Part shown: one piece after another, positions 44,220 to 53,435 of the stretch
Position numbering within the stretch: position 1 is the first letter of the stretch
Layout of the letters: each line of letters starts with the position of its first letter
Assembly (NCBI RefSeq): GCF_900091505.1
Contig: NZ_LT607409.1
Span: forward strand, 2,046,001 to 2,110,000
DNA length: 64,000 nt
Direction of reading: 5' to 3'
Origin: Micromonospora chokoriensis
GTDB taxonomy: Bacteria > Actinomycetota > Actinomycetes > Mycobacteriales > Micromonosporaceae
Notes under the pieces: generated by a model
The model's database searches: none
Told to the model about the DNA's origin: nothing
What the model saw: the letters and a program-made list of their open reading frames with translations, nothing else
Position numbers and translations under genes: made by a program

Positions 44220-44917
44220 CCGCTGGTCAGCTGGCGGTCCCGATAGCGGCGCAGCAACTCGGCTGCCCGGGCGTCGGTCAGCTCCAGCTCGACCAGCGGC
44301 ACCACCTGGTAACTCCGCCGGCCGTGGCGCACCTCGATCGTCTCGGGCAGCTCGTCGCACATGGTGGCCCTGATCTCGCCGTACGTGGTCGACCACCGGT
44401 GCTCGCCGGGCTCCTCCGGCTCCAACCACAACCCGCCGAACTCACTCCAGCGGGCGTTCCACCGCTGGCCGTAGTTCGTCTCCAGCCAGCGGGTGAACAG
44501 CTTGGAGTCCTGCCAGCGCAGGGCGATCTCCGGCGCGTCGACCGGCACCGGCGCGCCCTGCAACAACGCGGCGGTGCCTCCGGTGAGCACCTGCGGGAAG
44601 TCGGGGAGCCGGTCCAGCAGCTCGTCCAGGCCGAGCTTCTCGATCCGCTCCGCGATGGGACGCAGCGCCAGGTCGTCGATGCGGGCGTCGAGGTGTGCGT
44701 CCAGCGGTTCGACCCCGACCACCAACTGCACGTCCATCGCGGCGAGCAGTCGTTCCAGCACCGGGATGTTGGGTGCACGGTCGCCGCGCTCGATCCGGGC
44801 GATCGCTGTTTGACTGACCTCAGCGAGTTCGGCGAGTTGACGTTGGGTCAGTTCGCGCAGCTGCCGCTCGCGGCGCACCGTGGCGCCGAGCAGGGTGACG
44901 AGGCGGGCGGAGGGCAT
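44213..44917 (-). CDS. XRE helix-turn-helix protein with nucleotidyltransferase-like C-terminal domain
   Basis: 234 residues. HTH at about 8-65 (LLGATVRRERQLRELTQRQL, VSQTAIARIERGDRAPN). The C-terminal part has LTGGTAALLQGAPVPVDAPEIAL, reminiscent of the GGxAAxxxG helix and acidic pair of minimal nucleotidyltransferases of the AbiEii/MNT type, then unrecognised sequence. Start chosen at 44917; longer frames run into the palindrome at 45007. Function open: a self-contained regulator or antitoxin-like protein is possible. Confidence 0.75.
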   Translation of the reverse strand: MPSARLVTLLGATVRRERQLRELTQRQLAELAEVSQTAIARIERGDRAPNIPVLERLLAAMDVQLVVGVEPLDAHLDARIDDLALRPIAERIEKLGLDELLDRLPDFPQVLTGGTAALLQGAPVPVDAPEIALRWQDSKLFTRWLETNYGQRWNARWSEFGGLWLEPEEPGEHRWSTTYGEIRATMCDELPETIEVRHGRRSYQVVPLVELELTDARAAELLRRYRDRQLTSGG

Positions 44918-45006
44918 CCTGGCATGGTGGACCAGCCGAACCGGCAGCGACACCGTCGAGCCGGATTGCTGACTGTGTCGGTGTCTCGGGAGGGAGTGCC
45001 GTGTTC

Positions 45007-45063
45007 TGTTGAGCGTGATTCCGCTGTGGCATCTAGATGCCACAGCGGAAGTCACGCTCAACA
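45007..45063. repeat. Long near-perfect palindrome, type D
   Basis: 57 bases: outer arms TGTTGAGCGTGA / TCACGCTCAACA, a 2- versus 3-base internal asymmetry, and a 28-bp inner palindrome with no loop (two 14-base halves meeting at TCTAGA). Between divergent genes, so not a terminator there. Confidence 0.95.
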
Positions 45064-45158
45064 GTGAGCCCTGACCTCAAGGTGCGCCGTCCGCCCGCCT
45101 GCAACCCTCGGGCGGCGGGTGAGGGCGGGGCGTGACGGAGGGCTGCGGCGGGGGCGGC

Positions 45159-45164
45159 TAGGCT
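45159..45164 (+). promoter_or_regulatory. -10 box of tsaB operon (leaderless type)
   Basis: TAGGCT eight bases before GTG 45173, no Shine-Dalgarno. Confidence 0.5.
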
Positions 45165-45172
45165 GGCTTACC

Positions 45173-45850
45173 GTGCTCGTACTCGTGGTGGACAGCTCGA
45201 CCCCTGCGGTGACCGCCGCGCTGGTGGAGGTCTCGGCGGACGGCGTGACGCCCCGGGCGCACCGGTGCACGGTCGATGCCCGCGCGCACGGCGAACTGCT
45301 CGCCCCCCAGGTGGACGCGGTCCTCGCCGATGCCGACGCGCGCCCACGTGACCTGACTGCCATCGTCGCCGGGCTCGGCCCAGGACCGTTCACCGGACTG
45401 CGGGTCGGCCTGGTCACCGCCGCGACCATGGGGCAGGTGCTCGGCATCCCCACGTACGGTGTCTGCTCGCTGGACGCCATCGGCTACCCGGCGGCGTCCG
45501 GTGAGCCGGTGTTGGCCGCCAGCGACGCCCGGCGCAAGGAGCTCTACTGGGCCGTCTACGACGGCGCCGGCCAGCGGATGGTCGGGCCCGAGGTGTCGGC
45601 CCCGGCGGTGGCCGCGGTGCGCGCCCGGGAACTGGGTGCGACGATCGCGGTCGGCGACGGGGCGCACCGGTACGCCGAGACCCTGGACCTGCCCGTTCGG
45701 GTCGAGCCGCGGTACCCGGACGCCACAGTGTTGGCGCAGCTCGCCGCCGAGCGGATCCGCGCGGAGGCGCCCGGCGAGCGGCTCACCCCGCTCTACCTGC
45801 GCCGCCCCGACGCGGTGGCGGCGACCGGCCGCAAACCGGTCCTGCCATGA
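45173..45850 (+). CDS. tsaB: tRNA t6A biosynthesis protein TsaB
   Basis: 225 residues from GTG. ASKHA-fold non-catalytic partner of TsaD: VVDSSTPAVTAALVE, GLGPGPFTGLRVGLVTAATM, DARRKELYWAVYD. First gene of tsaB-rimI-tsaD, with overlapping frames. Confidence 0.95.
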   Translation: MLVLVVDSSTPAVTAALVEVSADGVTPRAHRCTVDARAHGELLAPQVDAVLADADARPRDLTAIVAGLGPGPFTGLRVGLVTAATMGQVLGIPTYGVCSLDAIGYPAASGEPVLAASDARRKELYWAVYDGAGQRMVGPEVSAPAVAAVRARELGATIAVGDGAHRYAETLDLPVRVEPRYPDATVLAQLAAERIRAEAPGERLTPLYLRRPDAVAATGRKPVLP

Positions 45851-46329
45851 CAGCGGTACGGCTCCTCCCGTTCCGCTGGTGGCACATCGACGACGTGCTG
45901 CCCATCGAGGCGGACCTCTTCGGGGCCGAGCAGTGGTCTCCCGGCATGTTCTGGAGCGAGTTGGCCAACGGGCACCACTACCGGGTCGCCGTCGACGAGG
46001 ACGGTGCGGTGCTCGGCTACGCCGGGCTCGCCGGAGTTCCCCCGGACGAGGTGTGGGTGCAGAACATCGCCGTCCGCCGGGACGCCCAGCGGCGCGGCGT
46101 GGGCCGCGCCCTGCTGGAGGAGCTGCTCGCCGAGGCGGCCCGCCGCGAGACCCGCAGCACCCTGCTGGAGGTGGCCGTGGACAACGCCGCCGCCCAGCGG
46201 CTCTACGCGACGTACGGGTTCGAGCCGATCGGCGTACGGCGCGGCTACTACCAACCGAGCAACACCGACGCGCTGGTCATGCGGCGCGACGCCGAGCCGA
46301 CCGGGGACGGACCACACGACCATGGCTGA
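45847..46329 (+). CDS. rimI: Ribosomal-protein S18 alanine N-acetyltransferase (RimI)
   Basis: 160-residue GNAT acetyltransferase: [33 protein letters not shown] (acetyl-CoA loop), [23 protein letters not shown]. Overlaps tsaB by four and tsaD by eight bases, the usual cluster. Confidence 0.95.
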   Translation: MTAVRLLPFRWWHIDDVLPIEADLFGAEQWSPGMFWSELANGHHYRVAVDEDGAVLGYAGLAGVPPDEVWVQNIAVRRDAQRRGVGRALLEELLAEAARRETRSTLLEVAVDNAAAQRLYATYGFEPIGVRRGYYQPSNTDALVMRRDAEPTGDGPHDHG

Positions 46330-47368
46330 CGAACCGCTGATCCTGGGTATCGAGACCTCCTGCGACGAGACCGGCGTCGGCATCGTGCGGGGGCACACCC
46401 TGCTGGCCGACGCGCTCGCCTCCAGCGTCGAGGAACACGCCCGGTTCGGGGGTGTGGTCCCCGAGGTGGCCAGCCGGGCACACCTGGAGGCCATCGTGCC
46501 GACCATGGACCGCGCCCTGACCGAGGCCGGCGTCACCCTGGCCGACATCGACGCGATCGCGGTCACCTCCGGGCCCGGCCTGGCCGGCGCGCTGCTGGTG
46601 GGTGTCGCCGCCGCCAAGGGGTACGCGCTCGCCGCCGAGAAGCCCGTGTACGGCGTGAACCACCTCGCCGCCCACGTGGCGGTGGACACCCTCGAACACG
46701 GCCCCCTGGCCGAGCCCGCGATCGCGCTACTGGTGTCCGGTGGCCACTCGTCCCTGCTGCTCGTCGACGACCTGGCCCGGGGCGTCACTCCACTGGGCGC
46801 CACCATCGACGACGCGGCCGGCGAGGCGTTCGACAAGGTCGCCCGGCTGCTCGGGCTGCCGTTCCCGGGTGGCCCGCCCATCGACCGGGAGGCCCGCGCC
46901 GGTGACGCCGACTCGATCGCGTTCCCGCGTGGCCTGACCGCCGCGAAGGACCTCGCCGCCCACCGGTACGACTTCTCGTTCTCCGGGCTGAAGACGGCGG
47001 TGGCCCGGTGGGTCGAGGCCCGTCAGCGTGCCGGCGAGCCGGTGCCGGTGGCCGACGTTGCCGCGTCCTTCCAGGAGGCGGTCTGTGACGTCCTGACCAA
47101 CAAGGCGCTCGCGGCCTGCCGTGCACAGGGCATCGAGACCCTGGTGATCGGCGGGGGAGTGGCGGCGAACTCGCGGCTGCGGGCGATGGCCGAGCAACGG
47201 GCCGAGAAGTACGGCATCCAGGTGCGGGTGCCCCGGCCCAAGCTCTGCACCGACAACGGCGCGATGGTGGCCGCACTCGGCTCGCACCTGGTCGCCGCGG
47301 GGGTCGCGCCGAGCCGACTCGACCTGCCGGCCGACTCGGCGCTGCCGTTGACCACGGTCAGTGTGTGA
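46322..47368 (+). CDS. tsaD: tRNA N6-adenosine threonylcarbamoyltransferase TsaD
   Basis: 348 residues. Catalytic subunit for t6A37. [14 protein letters not shown], metal His pair in [35 protein letters not shown] and DNGAMVA are present. Normal length. Confidence 0.97.
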   Translation: MADEPLILGIETSCDETGVGIVRGHTLLADALASSVEEHARFGGVVPEVASRAHLEAIVPTMDRALTEAGVTLADIDAIAVTSGPGLAGALLVGVAAAKGYALAAEKPVYGVNHLAAHVAVDTLEHGPLAEPAIALLVSGGHSSLLLVDDLARGVTPLGATIDDAAGEAFDKVARLLGLPFPGGPPIDREARAGDADSIAFPRGLTAAKDLAAHRYDFSFSGLKTAVARWVEARQRAGEPVPVADVAASFQEAVCDVLTNKALAACRAQGIETLVIGGGVAANSRLRAMAEQRAEKYGIQVRVPRPKLCTDNGAMVAALGSHLVAAGVAPSRLDLPADSALPLTTVSV

Positions 47369-47381
47369 CGGGGCGGCGAAC

Positions 47382-47636
47382 ATGATTGTGCGGATGTGGG
47401 AGGCGCGCGCCGAGGCGTACGGGGTCGCGGATCTGATCACCTGGGTGTGCGACACCGCCCTGCCCGAGTTGGAACACGACCCGCTGTACGTCTCCAGCGA
47501 GGTCTTCTCCTCCACCGACCATCGGGTGGTGGTCATCTCCAAGTGGCGCAGCAACCCACGCCCGTTGCCGGACCCGCCCGCCCTGCTGGTGGCCCGCGCC
47601 CCGCACTCCTGGGACTTCACCCAGGTCGACCGCTGA
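47382..47636 (+). CDS. Small ABM-like protein, unknown function
   Basis: 84 residues (MIVRMWEARAEAYGVADLI ... VFSSTDHRVVVISKWRSN). Size and the alternating pattern suggest a ferredoxin-like dimeric alpha/beta-barrel fold of the antibiotic-biosynthesis-monooxygenase type. GTG 47361 would overlap tsaD; homologous proteins, as I recall them, begin at MIVRMWEAR, so ATG 47382 is taken. Likely cotranscribed with tsaD. Confidence 0.7.
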   Translation: MIVRMWEARAEAYGVADLITWVCDTALPELEHDPLYVSSEVFSSTDHRVVVISKWRSNPRPLPDPPALLVARAPHSWDFTQVDR

Positions 47637-47660
47637 CGCGAGCCACCACGCGGGCAACCC

Positions 47661-48401
47661 TCAGCTTCGGCGCATCATCCGGTAGGTGGCGATTCCGCCG
47701 GTGCCGAGCGCCGCGAGGAACACCAGCCAGACGATTGTGCTGCTGACACCGACCTGCGGACCGGAATTGGCGGAGGCGGCGGCCAGCAGACCGTCCTCAC
47801 CGGGGGCGGGCAGCGCGGCCGGCGGCAGCTCCGGCCAGCGAACCAGGCCGGTGCTCTCCAACATCTGCATGTGGTGCTGGACGAAGCCGTTCGCGTCCTC
47901 GCAGAGCTTGCGGACGGTGGCGTCCCGGGTGCTGGCCCGCACCGCGCCGATCACCGGGAAGATCTTGCCGTGGGCGACCCGGAGCCGGGTGACGAAGATC
48001 TGGTCGAACCGGGCGCCGGAGGCCTTCTGCATCTCCGCCAGCCAGCCCTTCTGCTCGGCGGTCGGTTCACTGGGGATCGTCGCGCCCAACTTGTTGGCCG
48101 CCTCGACGACGAGTTCGTCGAGCCTCTGGTGCTCACTGGCGATGCCCGCGCCGATCTCCCGGACCTTGGCGGACTGCCCCTTCTCGGCGGCCATCTGACC
48201 GGCCGGCATCTCCCACAGCCCGGCCAGCCGTACCCCGTTGAGCAGTGTCATGTCGGCGGCGTTGAGCTGCTGGCCGCCGGCGGGTGCGGCGACTGCCACG
48301 CCGGGCAGGACACCGACCCCCGCGATGACCGCGATGAGCAGCATCGCCGCTCGGTGGGTCCGGTTGCCCAGTCGACGACGGGCGGATCTGAGCGGTGCCA
48401 T
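47661..48401 (-). CDS. Secreted or membrane-anchored DUF4142 protein
   Basis: 246 residues. Signal peptide (RAAMLLIAVIAGVGVLPGVAVAAPA), helical ferritin-like DUF4142 domain (LNAADMTLLNGVRLAGLWEM, GAGIASEHQRLDELVVEAA, EDANGFVQHHMQMLESTGLV, each split), and a C-terminal helix STIVWLVFLAALGTGGIA with MMRRS tail as anchor. GAGGAGG ribosome site. Role unknown. Confidence 0.88.
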   Translation of the reverse strand: MAPLRSARRRLGNRTHRAAMLLIAVIAGVGVLPGVAVAAPAGGQQLNAADMTLLNGVRLAGLWEMPAGQMAAEKGQSAKVREIGAGIASEHQRLDELVVEAANKLGATIPSEPTAEQKGWLAEMQKASGARFDQIFVTRLRVAHGKIFPVIGAVRASTRDATVRKLCEDANGFVQHHMQMLESTGLVRWPELPPAALPAPGEDGLLAAASANSGPQVGVSSTIVWLVFLAALGTGGIATYRMMRRS

Positions 48402-48525
48402 GTCTGTGGTGCCTCCTCGGTCCGGACCGGATCGCGTCTGGACCGGCCCGCCGTACGCTCCGGCTGGCCGTCCGCCCACTGGTACGGACCGATCGCGTGA
48501 TCAGTTCACCGGTTGGCGATGTGGA

Positions 48526-48822
48526 TCAGCGCGTGACGGCGAGGAAGCCGCCGAGCAGCAGCAGCGTGACAGCGGCGGCGGCGAAGAGCAGCAGCAGCTC
48601 GCGACGCCCGTGCCCGACAGTGTCGCCACCGACGGCCGGGTCGGACAGGGCGGGAAGGTCGCGGGTCAGCGCGGCCAGGTCGCCGAGGGTGCGTGCCGTC
48701 CACACCGCACCGGCGCGGTCGGAGAACTCGTCGAGGGTCAGCCGCCCCGCCGCGGTGTGCCGGTGCAGCTCGGCGACCACCCGGTTACGGTCGTCGTCCG
48801 AGGCGCGCAACTCGACATCCAC
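48526..48822 (-). CDS. DUF1707 membrane protein
   Basis: 98 residues. N-terminal DUF1707 motif (LRASDDDRNRVVAELHRHTA, GRLTLDEFSDRAGAVWTART) and a C-terminal membrane helix LLLLFAAAAVTLLLLGGFLA. Such domains are SHOCT-like and common in actinomycetes, of unknown function. Confidence 0.9.
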   Translation of the reverse strand: MDVELRASDDDRNRVVAELHRHTAAGRLTLDEFSDRAGAVWTARTLGDLAALTRDLPALSDPAVGGDTVGHGRRELLLLFAAAAVTLLLLGGFLAVTR

Positions 48823-48841
48823 GCCGGACAGCGTACGCGGG

Positions 48842-50023
48842 TCAGCCCACGTCGAGGGGGTCGGCGAGGAGCCGTTCGAAGGCCAGTTCGGCGGCTCCGA
48901 TCAGCGGGGCGTCCTCGCCCAGTTTGGGCGTACGCAGCCGGACGTGCTCCAGGCAGGCGCCGAGCGCGTTGGAGTTGAGCCGGCTACGGATCTGCGCGGC
49001 GGCGGCGAGGTAGAGGTCGCGCATGGTGCCGCCGAAGATGACCATTTCGGGGTTGAAGACGTTCACCAGGTTGGCGACGCCGAAGCCGAGCCAGTCGCCG
49101 GCCTGGCGGACCGCCGTCTGCGCCCGGGCGTCACCCCGGTCGGCGGCGTCGAAGACCTCCAGCAACGCGTCGCGGCCCCGGGCATCGGACCGTCCGGCGG
49201 CGCGGAGCAGACCGTGCTCGCCGATCTCGGTCTCCCAGCAGCCCCGGGCACCGCACTCGCAGGGCCTGCCGTCGCGGACCACCTTCATGTGGCCGACCTC
49301 GCCGCCGTACCCGCCGTGCCCGGTCAGCCGCCGTCCACCGGCGATGATGCCGGCACCCACGCCGACGTCCCCGTACAGGTAGAGGACGTTGTCGCAGCCG
49401 GCCGCCACACCCCGGGCGTGCTCGGCGAACGCGGCGACGTCGGCCACGTTGCCCACCGTCACCGGTACGTCGATGCCCAACTCGTCGGCGACCGCCGCGC
49501 CGATCGGCTCGTCCACCCAGCCGGTGGTCGGACCCAACCGGACCAGGCCGTCGTCCCGACGGACCATGCCGCAGACCGCGACACCGGCGCCGACGCAGAT
49601 CGCGTCGGCCGGGACCAACTGCTGCATCTCCTTCACCGCGCCGGCCAACAGGGGCGCGGCCTCGGCGGCCAGCAACCCACGTGGTCGGTCCAGTTCACGA
49701 CGGTCCAGGACCGCGCCGCCCAGACCGATCCGGGCGGCGCGTAACCGGTCCACCTCCACCGAGTACGCGTACGCGTACACCCGGGCCGACTCGGGCCGGA
49801 CGACAAGTGACGGCCGTCCGGCCCGGCCGGTCTCCTTCGGCGCACCCTCACTGACCAGCCCCACCGCGGACAGGTCGGCGGTGAGCGCGCCGATGGTGCT
49901 GCGGTTGAGGCCCAGTGTGGTGGTCAGTTCGGCCCGCGTGGTCGCCCCGTGGACGTGCACGTGTCTCAGCAGGGCGCCGAGGTTCTGCCGTCTGACGTCC
50001 TCCTGGCTCGGTCCTGGGCGCAT
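48842..50023 (-). CDS. xylR: ROK-family transcriptional repressor (XylR-like)
   Basis: 393 residues. N-terminal winged helix (VRRQNLGALLRHVHVHGATT, LGLNRSTIGALTADL), then ROK sugar-kinase-like domain with GAGIIAGGRRLTGHGGYGGE (split), the zinc motif CECGARGCWE and IFGGTMRD. Twenty-four bases downstream of the xylH-type permease gene stop in the same direction, so it may be cotranscribed with and control the sugar transporter. Confidence 0.9.
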   Translation of the reverse strand: MRPGPSQEDVRRQNLGALLRHVHVHGATTRAELTTTLGLNRSTIGALTADLSAVGLVSEGAPKETGRAGRPSLVVRPESARVYAYAYSVEVDRLRAARIGLGGAVLDRRELDRPRGLLAAEAAPLLAGAVKEMQQLVPADAICVGAGVAVCGMVRRDDGLVRLGPTTGWVDEPIGAAVADELGIDVPVTVGNVADVAAFAEHARGVAAGCDNVLYLYGDVGVGAGIIAGGRRLTGHGGYGGEVGHMKVVRDGRPCECGARGCWETEIGEHGLLRAAGRSDARGRDALLEVFDAADRGDARAQTAVRQAGDWLGFGVANLVNVFNPEMVIFGGTMRDLYLAAAAQIRSRLNSNALGACLEHVRLRTPKLGEDAPLIGAAELAFERLLADPLDVG

Positions 50024-50047
50024 CGTGGTGCTACCTCCCGCGCGGGG

Positions 50048-51310
50048 TCAGCGGGTGCCGGTGGCTGCCGCGCGGCGGCGGGAGAGCGCATCGACGCTGG
50101 CGGCGAGCAGCAGGACGACGCCGGTGACCACGTACTTGACTCCCGCGCTGTACCCCATCAGGCCCATTCCGTTTTCGATGACCGCGACGACCGCGCCGCC
50201 GAGCACCGCGTCGAGGACCCGGCCCTTGCCGCCGAAGAGGCTGGTGCCGCCGATCACCGCCGCGCCGACCGCGTAGAGCAGTACGTTACTGCCCCCCGTG
50301 TTCGGGTCGACCGAGTTGGCCCGGCTGGCCGCCACGATGCCGCCGACGGCCGCCATGGACGAGCAGATCATGAAGACCGAGATCCGGATGCGGTCGACGT
50401 CGATGCCGGCCCGGCGGGCCGCTTCCCGGTTGCCGCCGACGGCGTAGATGTGCCGACCGTAGCTGGTGCGTTGGAGCACGAAGGTCCACACGATCAGCAG
50501 CACCGCGATGATCGGCACCACGATCGGCACGCCCTTGAGTGAGCTGATCAGGACGTTGCGGCTGCGTTCGAGGTTGAGCACGTACACGGCGGTGAAGAGG
50601 ATGACGGCGAGCCCGCCGATCCGCGACGCCACCACCGCGATCGGGTCGCTGATCAGACCGCGAGCGACCCGGTTGCGGTGACGCAGCAGTTGCACCGCCG
50701 CGTAGCCGAGGACCGCGAGCACGGCCAGGGCCCAGCCCAGGGTGGGGGCGAGGTTGCGGTTGGCGATGGCGACCAGCACCTCGTCGCGGACGGAGATGTT
50801 GGTGCCCTCCTTCACCAGCAGCAGCACGATGCCCTGGAAGGCGAGGAAGCCGGCGAGGGTGACCACGAAGGACGGAATGCCGATCTTCGCGACGAGGATG
50901 CCGAGGCTGGTGCCGATGACCAGGCCGGTGGCGATCCCGGCGAGCACGGCGACCCACCAGGGGTAACCGAGGACGGTGACCACATTGGCCAGTACGGCCG
51001 CGCAGACGCCGCTGGCGAAGCCCGCGGAGAGGTCGATCTCGCCGAGCAGCAGCACGAAGACCAGGCCCATCGCGATCAGCGTGACCGCCGCGCCCTGGGT
51101 GAAGAGGTTGGCGAAGTTGCCGGCCGACAGGAACGACGACGGCCGCATGACCGCGAAGACGGTGCAGAGGACGATCAGGCCGAGCACGGCCGGTAGCGCG
51201 CCGACGTCGCCGCCGCGTACCCGACTCAGGTAGTTGCGGGCGTGGCTGCCGACGGTCGGCGGCGGTGTGACGGCCGCGGGGCCGTCCTTCCGCACGGCGG
51301 TGGTGGTCAT
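50048..51310 (-). CDS. xylH: Sugar ABC transporter permease (XylH/RbsC type)
   Basis: 420 residues, ten or more membrane helices; BPD_transp_2 features LLGEIDLSAGFASGVCA, GIPSFVVTLAGFLAFQGIVL (split), YAVGGNREAARRAGID and VIGGTSLFGGKGR. Start overlaps the ATPase stop (ATGA). XylH-like by length and sequence; xylose is the likely but not certain substrate. Confidence 0.92.
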   Translation of the reverse strand: MTTTAVRKDGPAAVTPPPTVGSHARNYLSRVRGGDVGALPAVLGLIVLCTVFAVMRPSSFLSAGNFANLFTQGAAVTLIAMGLVFVLLLGEIDLSAGFASGVCAAVLANVVTVLGYPWWVAVLAGIATGLVIGTSLGILVAKIGIPSFVVTLAGFLAFQGIVLLLVKEGTNISVRDEVLVAIANRNLAPTLGWALAVLAVLGYAAVQLLRHRNRVARGLISDPIAVVASRIGGLAVILFTAVYVLNLERSRNVLISSLKGVPIVVPIIAVLLIVWTFVLQRTSYGRHIYAVGGNREAARRAGIDVDRIRISVFMICSSMAAVGGIVAASRANSVDPNTGGSNVLLYAVGAAVIGGTSLFGGKGRVLDAVLGGAVVAVIENGMGLMGYSAGVKYVVTGVVLLLAASVDALSRRRAAATGTR

Positions 51311-52125
51311 CGGGCGCCTCCTGAGATCGAGTCGGCCGGCTGCGGGCCGTCGCCGTTGCTGCCCGGGTCGGCGGCGATGCCGAGCCCGCCCGAGCGACCG
51401 GCGGTGATCAGCTCGACCACCTGCGCGTGGGTGATGTCGGTGGTCTTCACCTGGGCGACCATCTGGCCGAGGTACAGCGCGGCGATCCGGTCGGAGACGG
51501 CGAAGACGTCGTTCATGTTGTGCGAGATGAGCACCACGGCCAGGCCGTTGTCGGCGAGGCGGCGGACCAGTTCGAGCACCTGGGCGGTCTGTGCCACGCC
51601 GAGCGCCGCGGTCGGCTCGTCCAGGATGACCAGCTTGCTGTTCCACAGCACGGCCTTGGCGATGGCCACTGTCTGACGCTGACCACCGGAGAGGCTGGAC
51701 ACGTGCTGGCGTAGCGAGGTGACGGTGCGGATGGAGAGCCCGGCCAGCGTCTCGGCGGCGAGCTGTTCCATGGTCGGCTCGTCGAGGACGATGCCGCTGC
51801 GCTTCTCCCGGCCGAGGAACATGTTCTGCACGATGTCCAGGTTGTCGCAGAGCGCGAGATCCTGGTAGACGACCTCGATGCCGAGCGCGGCGGCGTCGCG
51901 GGGGCTGCCGATGTGCACCGGCTCACCGTTGAACAGGAACTCACCGGCATCGGTGGGGTGGATGCCACTGATGCACTTCACCAGGGTCGACTTGCCGGCG
52001 CCGTTGTCGCCGACCAGTGCGGTGACTTCGCCCGGGTGGACGGTCAGGGCGACGTCGCGGAGCACCTGGACGGGACCGAAGCTCTTGTCGATCCCGCGGA
52101 GTTCCAGCAGGGGGGTCGCGGACAC
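51307..52125 (-). CDS. xylG: Sugar ABC transporter ATPase, single domain (XylG/FrcA type)
   Basis: 272 residues from GTG with AAGGAGA upstream. Walker A GDNGAGKST, signature LSGGQRQTV, Walker B LVILDEPTAALG, switch LISHNMNDVF. It has one ATPase domain, unlike the double-domain RbsA/E. coli XylG, as common for actinobacterial members; it would act as a homodimer. Confidence 0.92.
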   Translation of the reverse strand: MSATPLLELRGIDKSFGPVQVLRDVALTVHPGEVTALVGDNGAGKSTLVKCISGIHPTDAGEFLFNGEPVHIGSPRDAAALGIEVVYQDLALCDNLDIVQNMFLGREKRSGIVLDEPTMEQLAAETLAGLSIRTVTSLRQHVSSLSGGQRQTVAIAKAVLWNSKLVILDEPTAALGVAQTAQVLELVRRLADNGLAVVLISHNMNDVFAVSDRIAALYLGQMVAQVKTTDITHAQVVELITAGRSGGLGIAADPGSNGDGPQPADSISGGAR

Positions 52126-52170
52126 GGGGGTCTCCTTCTTAAGGGAGTGTCGGGGCCCGTCCGGCGGGCG

Positions 52171-52207
52171 CCGCCCGGCACGGGAGGGGTGCTCCCGTGC
52201 CGGGCGG
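52171..52207 (-). promoter_or_regulatory. Strong hairpin between binding-protein and ATPase genes
   Basis: Perfect 16-bp arms CCGCCCGGCACGGGAG / complement with a 5-base loop, no T-run. Probably limits read-through so that binding protein is made in excess. Confidence 0.7.
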
Positions 52208-52240
52208 CGGTGGTCGTCCCGGCGGGTACTGCGGCGTCGG

Positions 52241-53338
52241 TCAGCTGATGCCGGCGTCGGCGCAGGCCTTGGCGTACGCCGCGGTGCAGACCTCTTCCTT
52301 GGTCACGTAGCCGTCGGCGATGACGTCCTTGATGTTGTCCTTGTAGATGGCCTTGGGGGTGAGCAGCACCGACGGGACGTCGCGGTTGCCCTCGGGGTCC
52401 TTGACCGTCTGTCCGGTGTCCTTCCTCTCGCCCTTGGCGAGCGCGATGGCCAGGTCGGACGCGGCCTTCGCCTCTTCGCGGACGGCCTTGTAGACGGTCA
52501 TGCACTGGTCACCGGCGAGGATGTTCTGCAGGCCCTCGGTGCTGGCGTCCTGACCGGTCACCGGCACCTTGCCGTTGAGCTTGTTCTTCTTGAGGATCGA
52601 GATGGCGGCGTTGCCGAGGCCGTCGTTGGCGGCCAGCACGCCGTCGATCTTGCCGTTGGCCTTGGTGAGCTGCTGCTCGAAGATCGTCGCGGCCTGCGCG
52701 TTGTCCCAGGCGGGCACGGCGTCCTCGGGGCCCTTGACGTATTCCTTCGAGTCGAACTTCGGCTTGAGCACCGAGTCGTACCCGTTCTTGAACAGGGTGG
52801 CGTTGTTGTCGGTGGGGGAGCCGTTCAGGTACGACACGACGGGGTTCTTGGCGCCCTTTTCGGTCAGGCACTTCGACAGGCCCTCGCCCTGGAGCTTGCC
52901 GACGACCTCGTTGTCGAAGCTGACGTAGTACTGGGCGGAGCCGCCCAGGGTGAGCCGGTCGTAGTCGATGGTGGCGACGCCCTGCGACTTGGCCTTGTCG
53001 AGCACGGCCTTGCCGGTGCCCGAGTCCAGGTTGACGATCATCAGGACGGTGACGCCGCTGGTGATCATCTGGTCGGCGATGGTCTGGAAGGCGGTCTTGT
53101 CGTTCTGGGCGTTCTGGATGTCGAACTGGACACCGGCGGCCTTGAACGCCTCCTCCAGGAAGCGGCGGTCCGCGGTCTCCCAGCGGACGGACGACTTGCT
53201 GTCCGGGAGGATCACGCCGATCTTGGGGGTCTTCTTGGAGTCGGTCGAACCAGAGCCGGCGTCGTCGCCGCCGCAGGCGGTCAGTCCACCGGTCGCGAGC
53301 AGGCCCACGGCGGCGATGGTGAGGATCCCCTTACGCAT
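52241..53338 (-). CDS. xylF: Sugar ABC transporter binding lipoprotein (XylF type)
   Basis: 365 residues. Lipobox LTACG with Cys22; type I binding-protein fold: KIGVILPDSKSSVRWETADR, NAQNDKTAFQTIADQMI, VATIDYDRLTLGG, VTGQDASTEGLQNILAGDQ (split), characteristic of xylose-binding proteins. GAAAGGA ribosome site. First gene of xylF-xylG-xylH-ROK. Confidence 0.93.
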   Translation of the reverse strand: MRKGILTIAAVGLLATGGLTACGGDDAGSGSTDSKKTPKIGVILPDSKSSVRWETADRRFLEEAFKAAGVQFDIQNAQNDKTAFQTIADQMITSGVTVLMIVNLDSGTGKAVLDKAKSQGVATIDYDRLTLGGSAQYYVSFDNEVVGKLQGEGLSKCLTEKGAKNPVVSYLNGSPTDNNATLFKNGYDSVLKPKFDSKEYVKGPEDAVPAWDNAQAATIFEQQLTKANGKIDGVLAANDGLGNAAISILKKNKLNGKVPVTGQDASTEGLQNILAGDQCMTVYKAVREEAKAASDLAIALAKGERKDTGQTVKDPEGNRDVPSVLLTPKAIYKDNIKDVIADGYVTKEEVCTAAYAKACADAGIS

Positions 53339-53386
53339 GTGCAGGGTCCTTTCGGTGGGGGAGGTGTCGTTTTTGTTGTGCCCGGC

Positions 53387-53416
53387 AACGTATTTCGCGT
53401 CACACCGGCTCCACAA
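53387..53416 (-). promoter_or_regulatory. Promoter of the xylF operon
   Basis: On the minus strand TTGTGG (53416-53411), 18-base spacer, TACGTT (53392-53387); start of transcription would be about 40 bases before the ATG. Confidence 0.55.
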
Positions 53417-53435
53417 GACCGCGCAGGTGCCTAGT

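Noticed and set aside
52126..52240. True terminator ending the xylF transcript
   Set aside because: The hairpin has no T-run and xylG lacks its own visible promoter, so attenuation is more likely than full termination.
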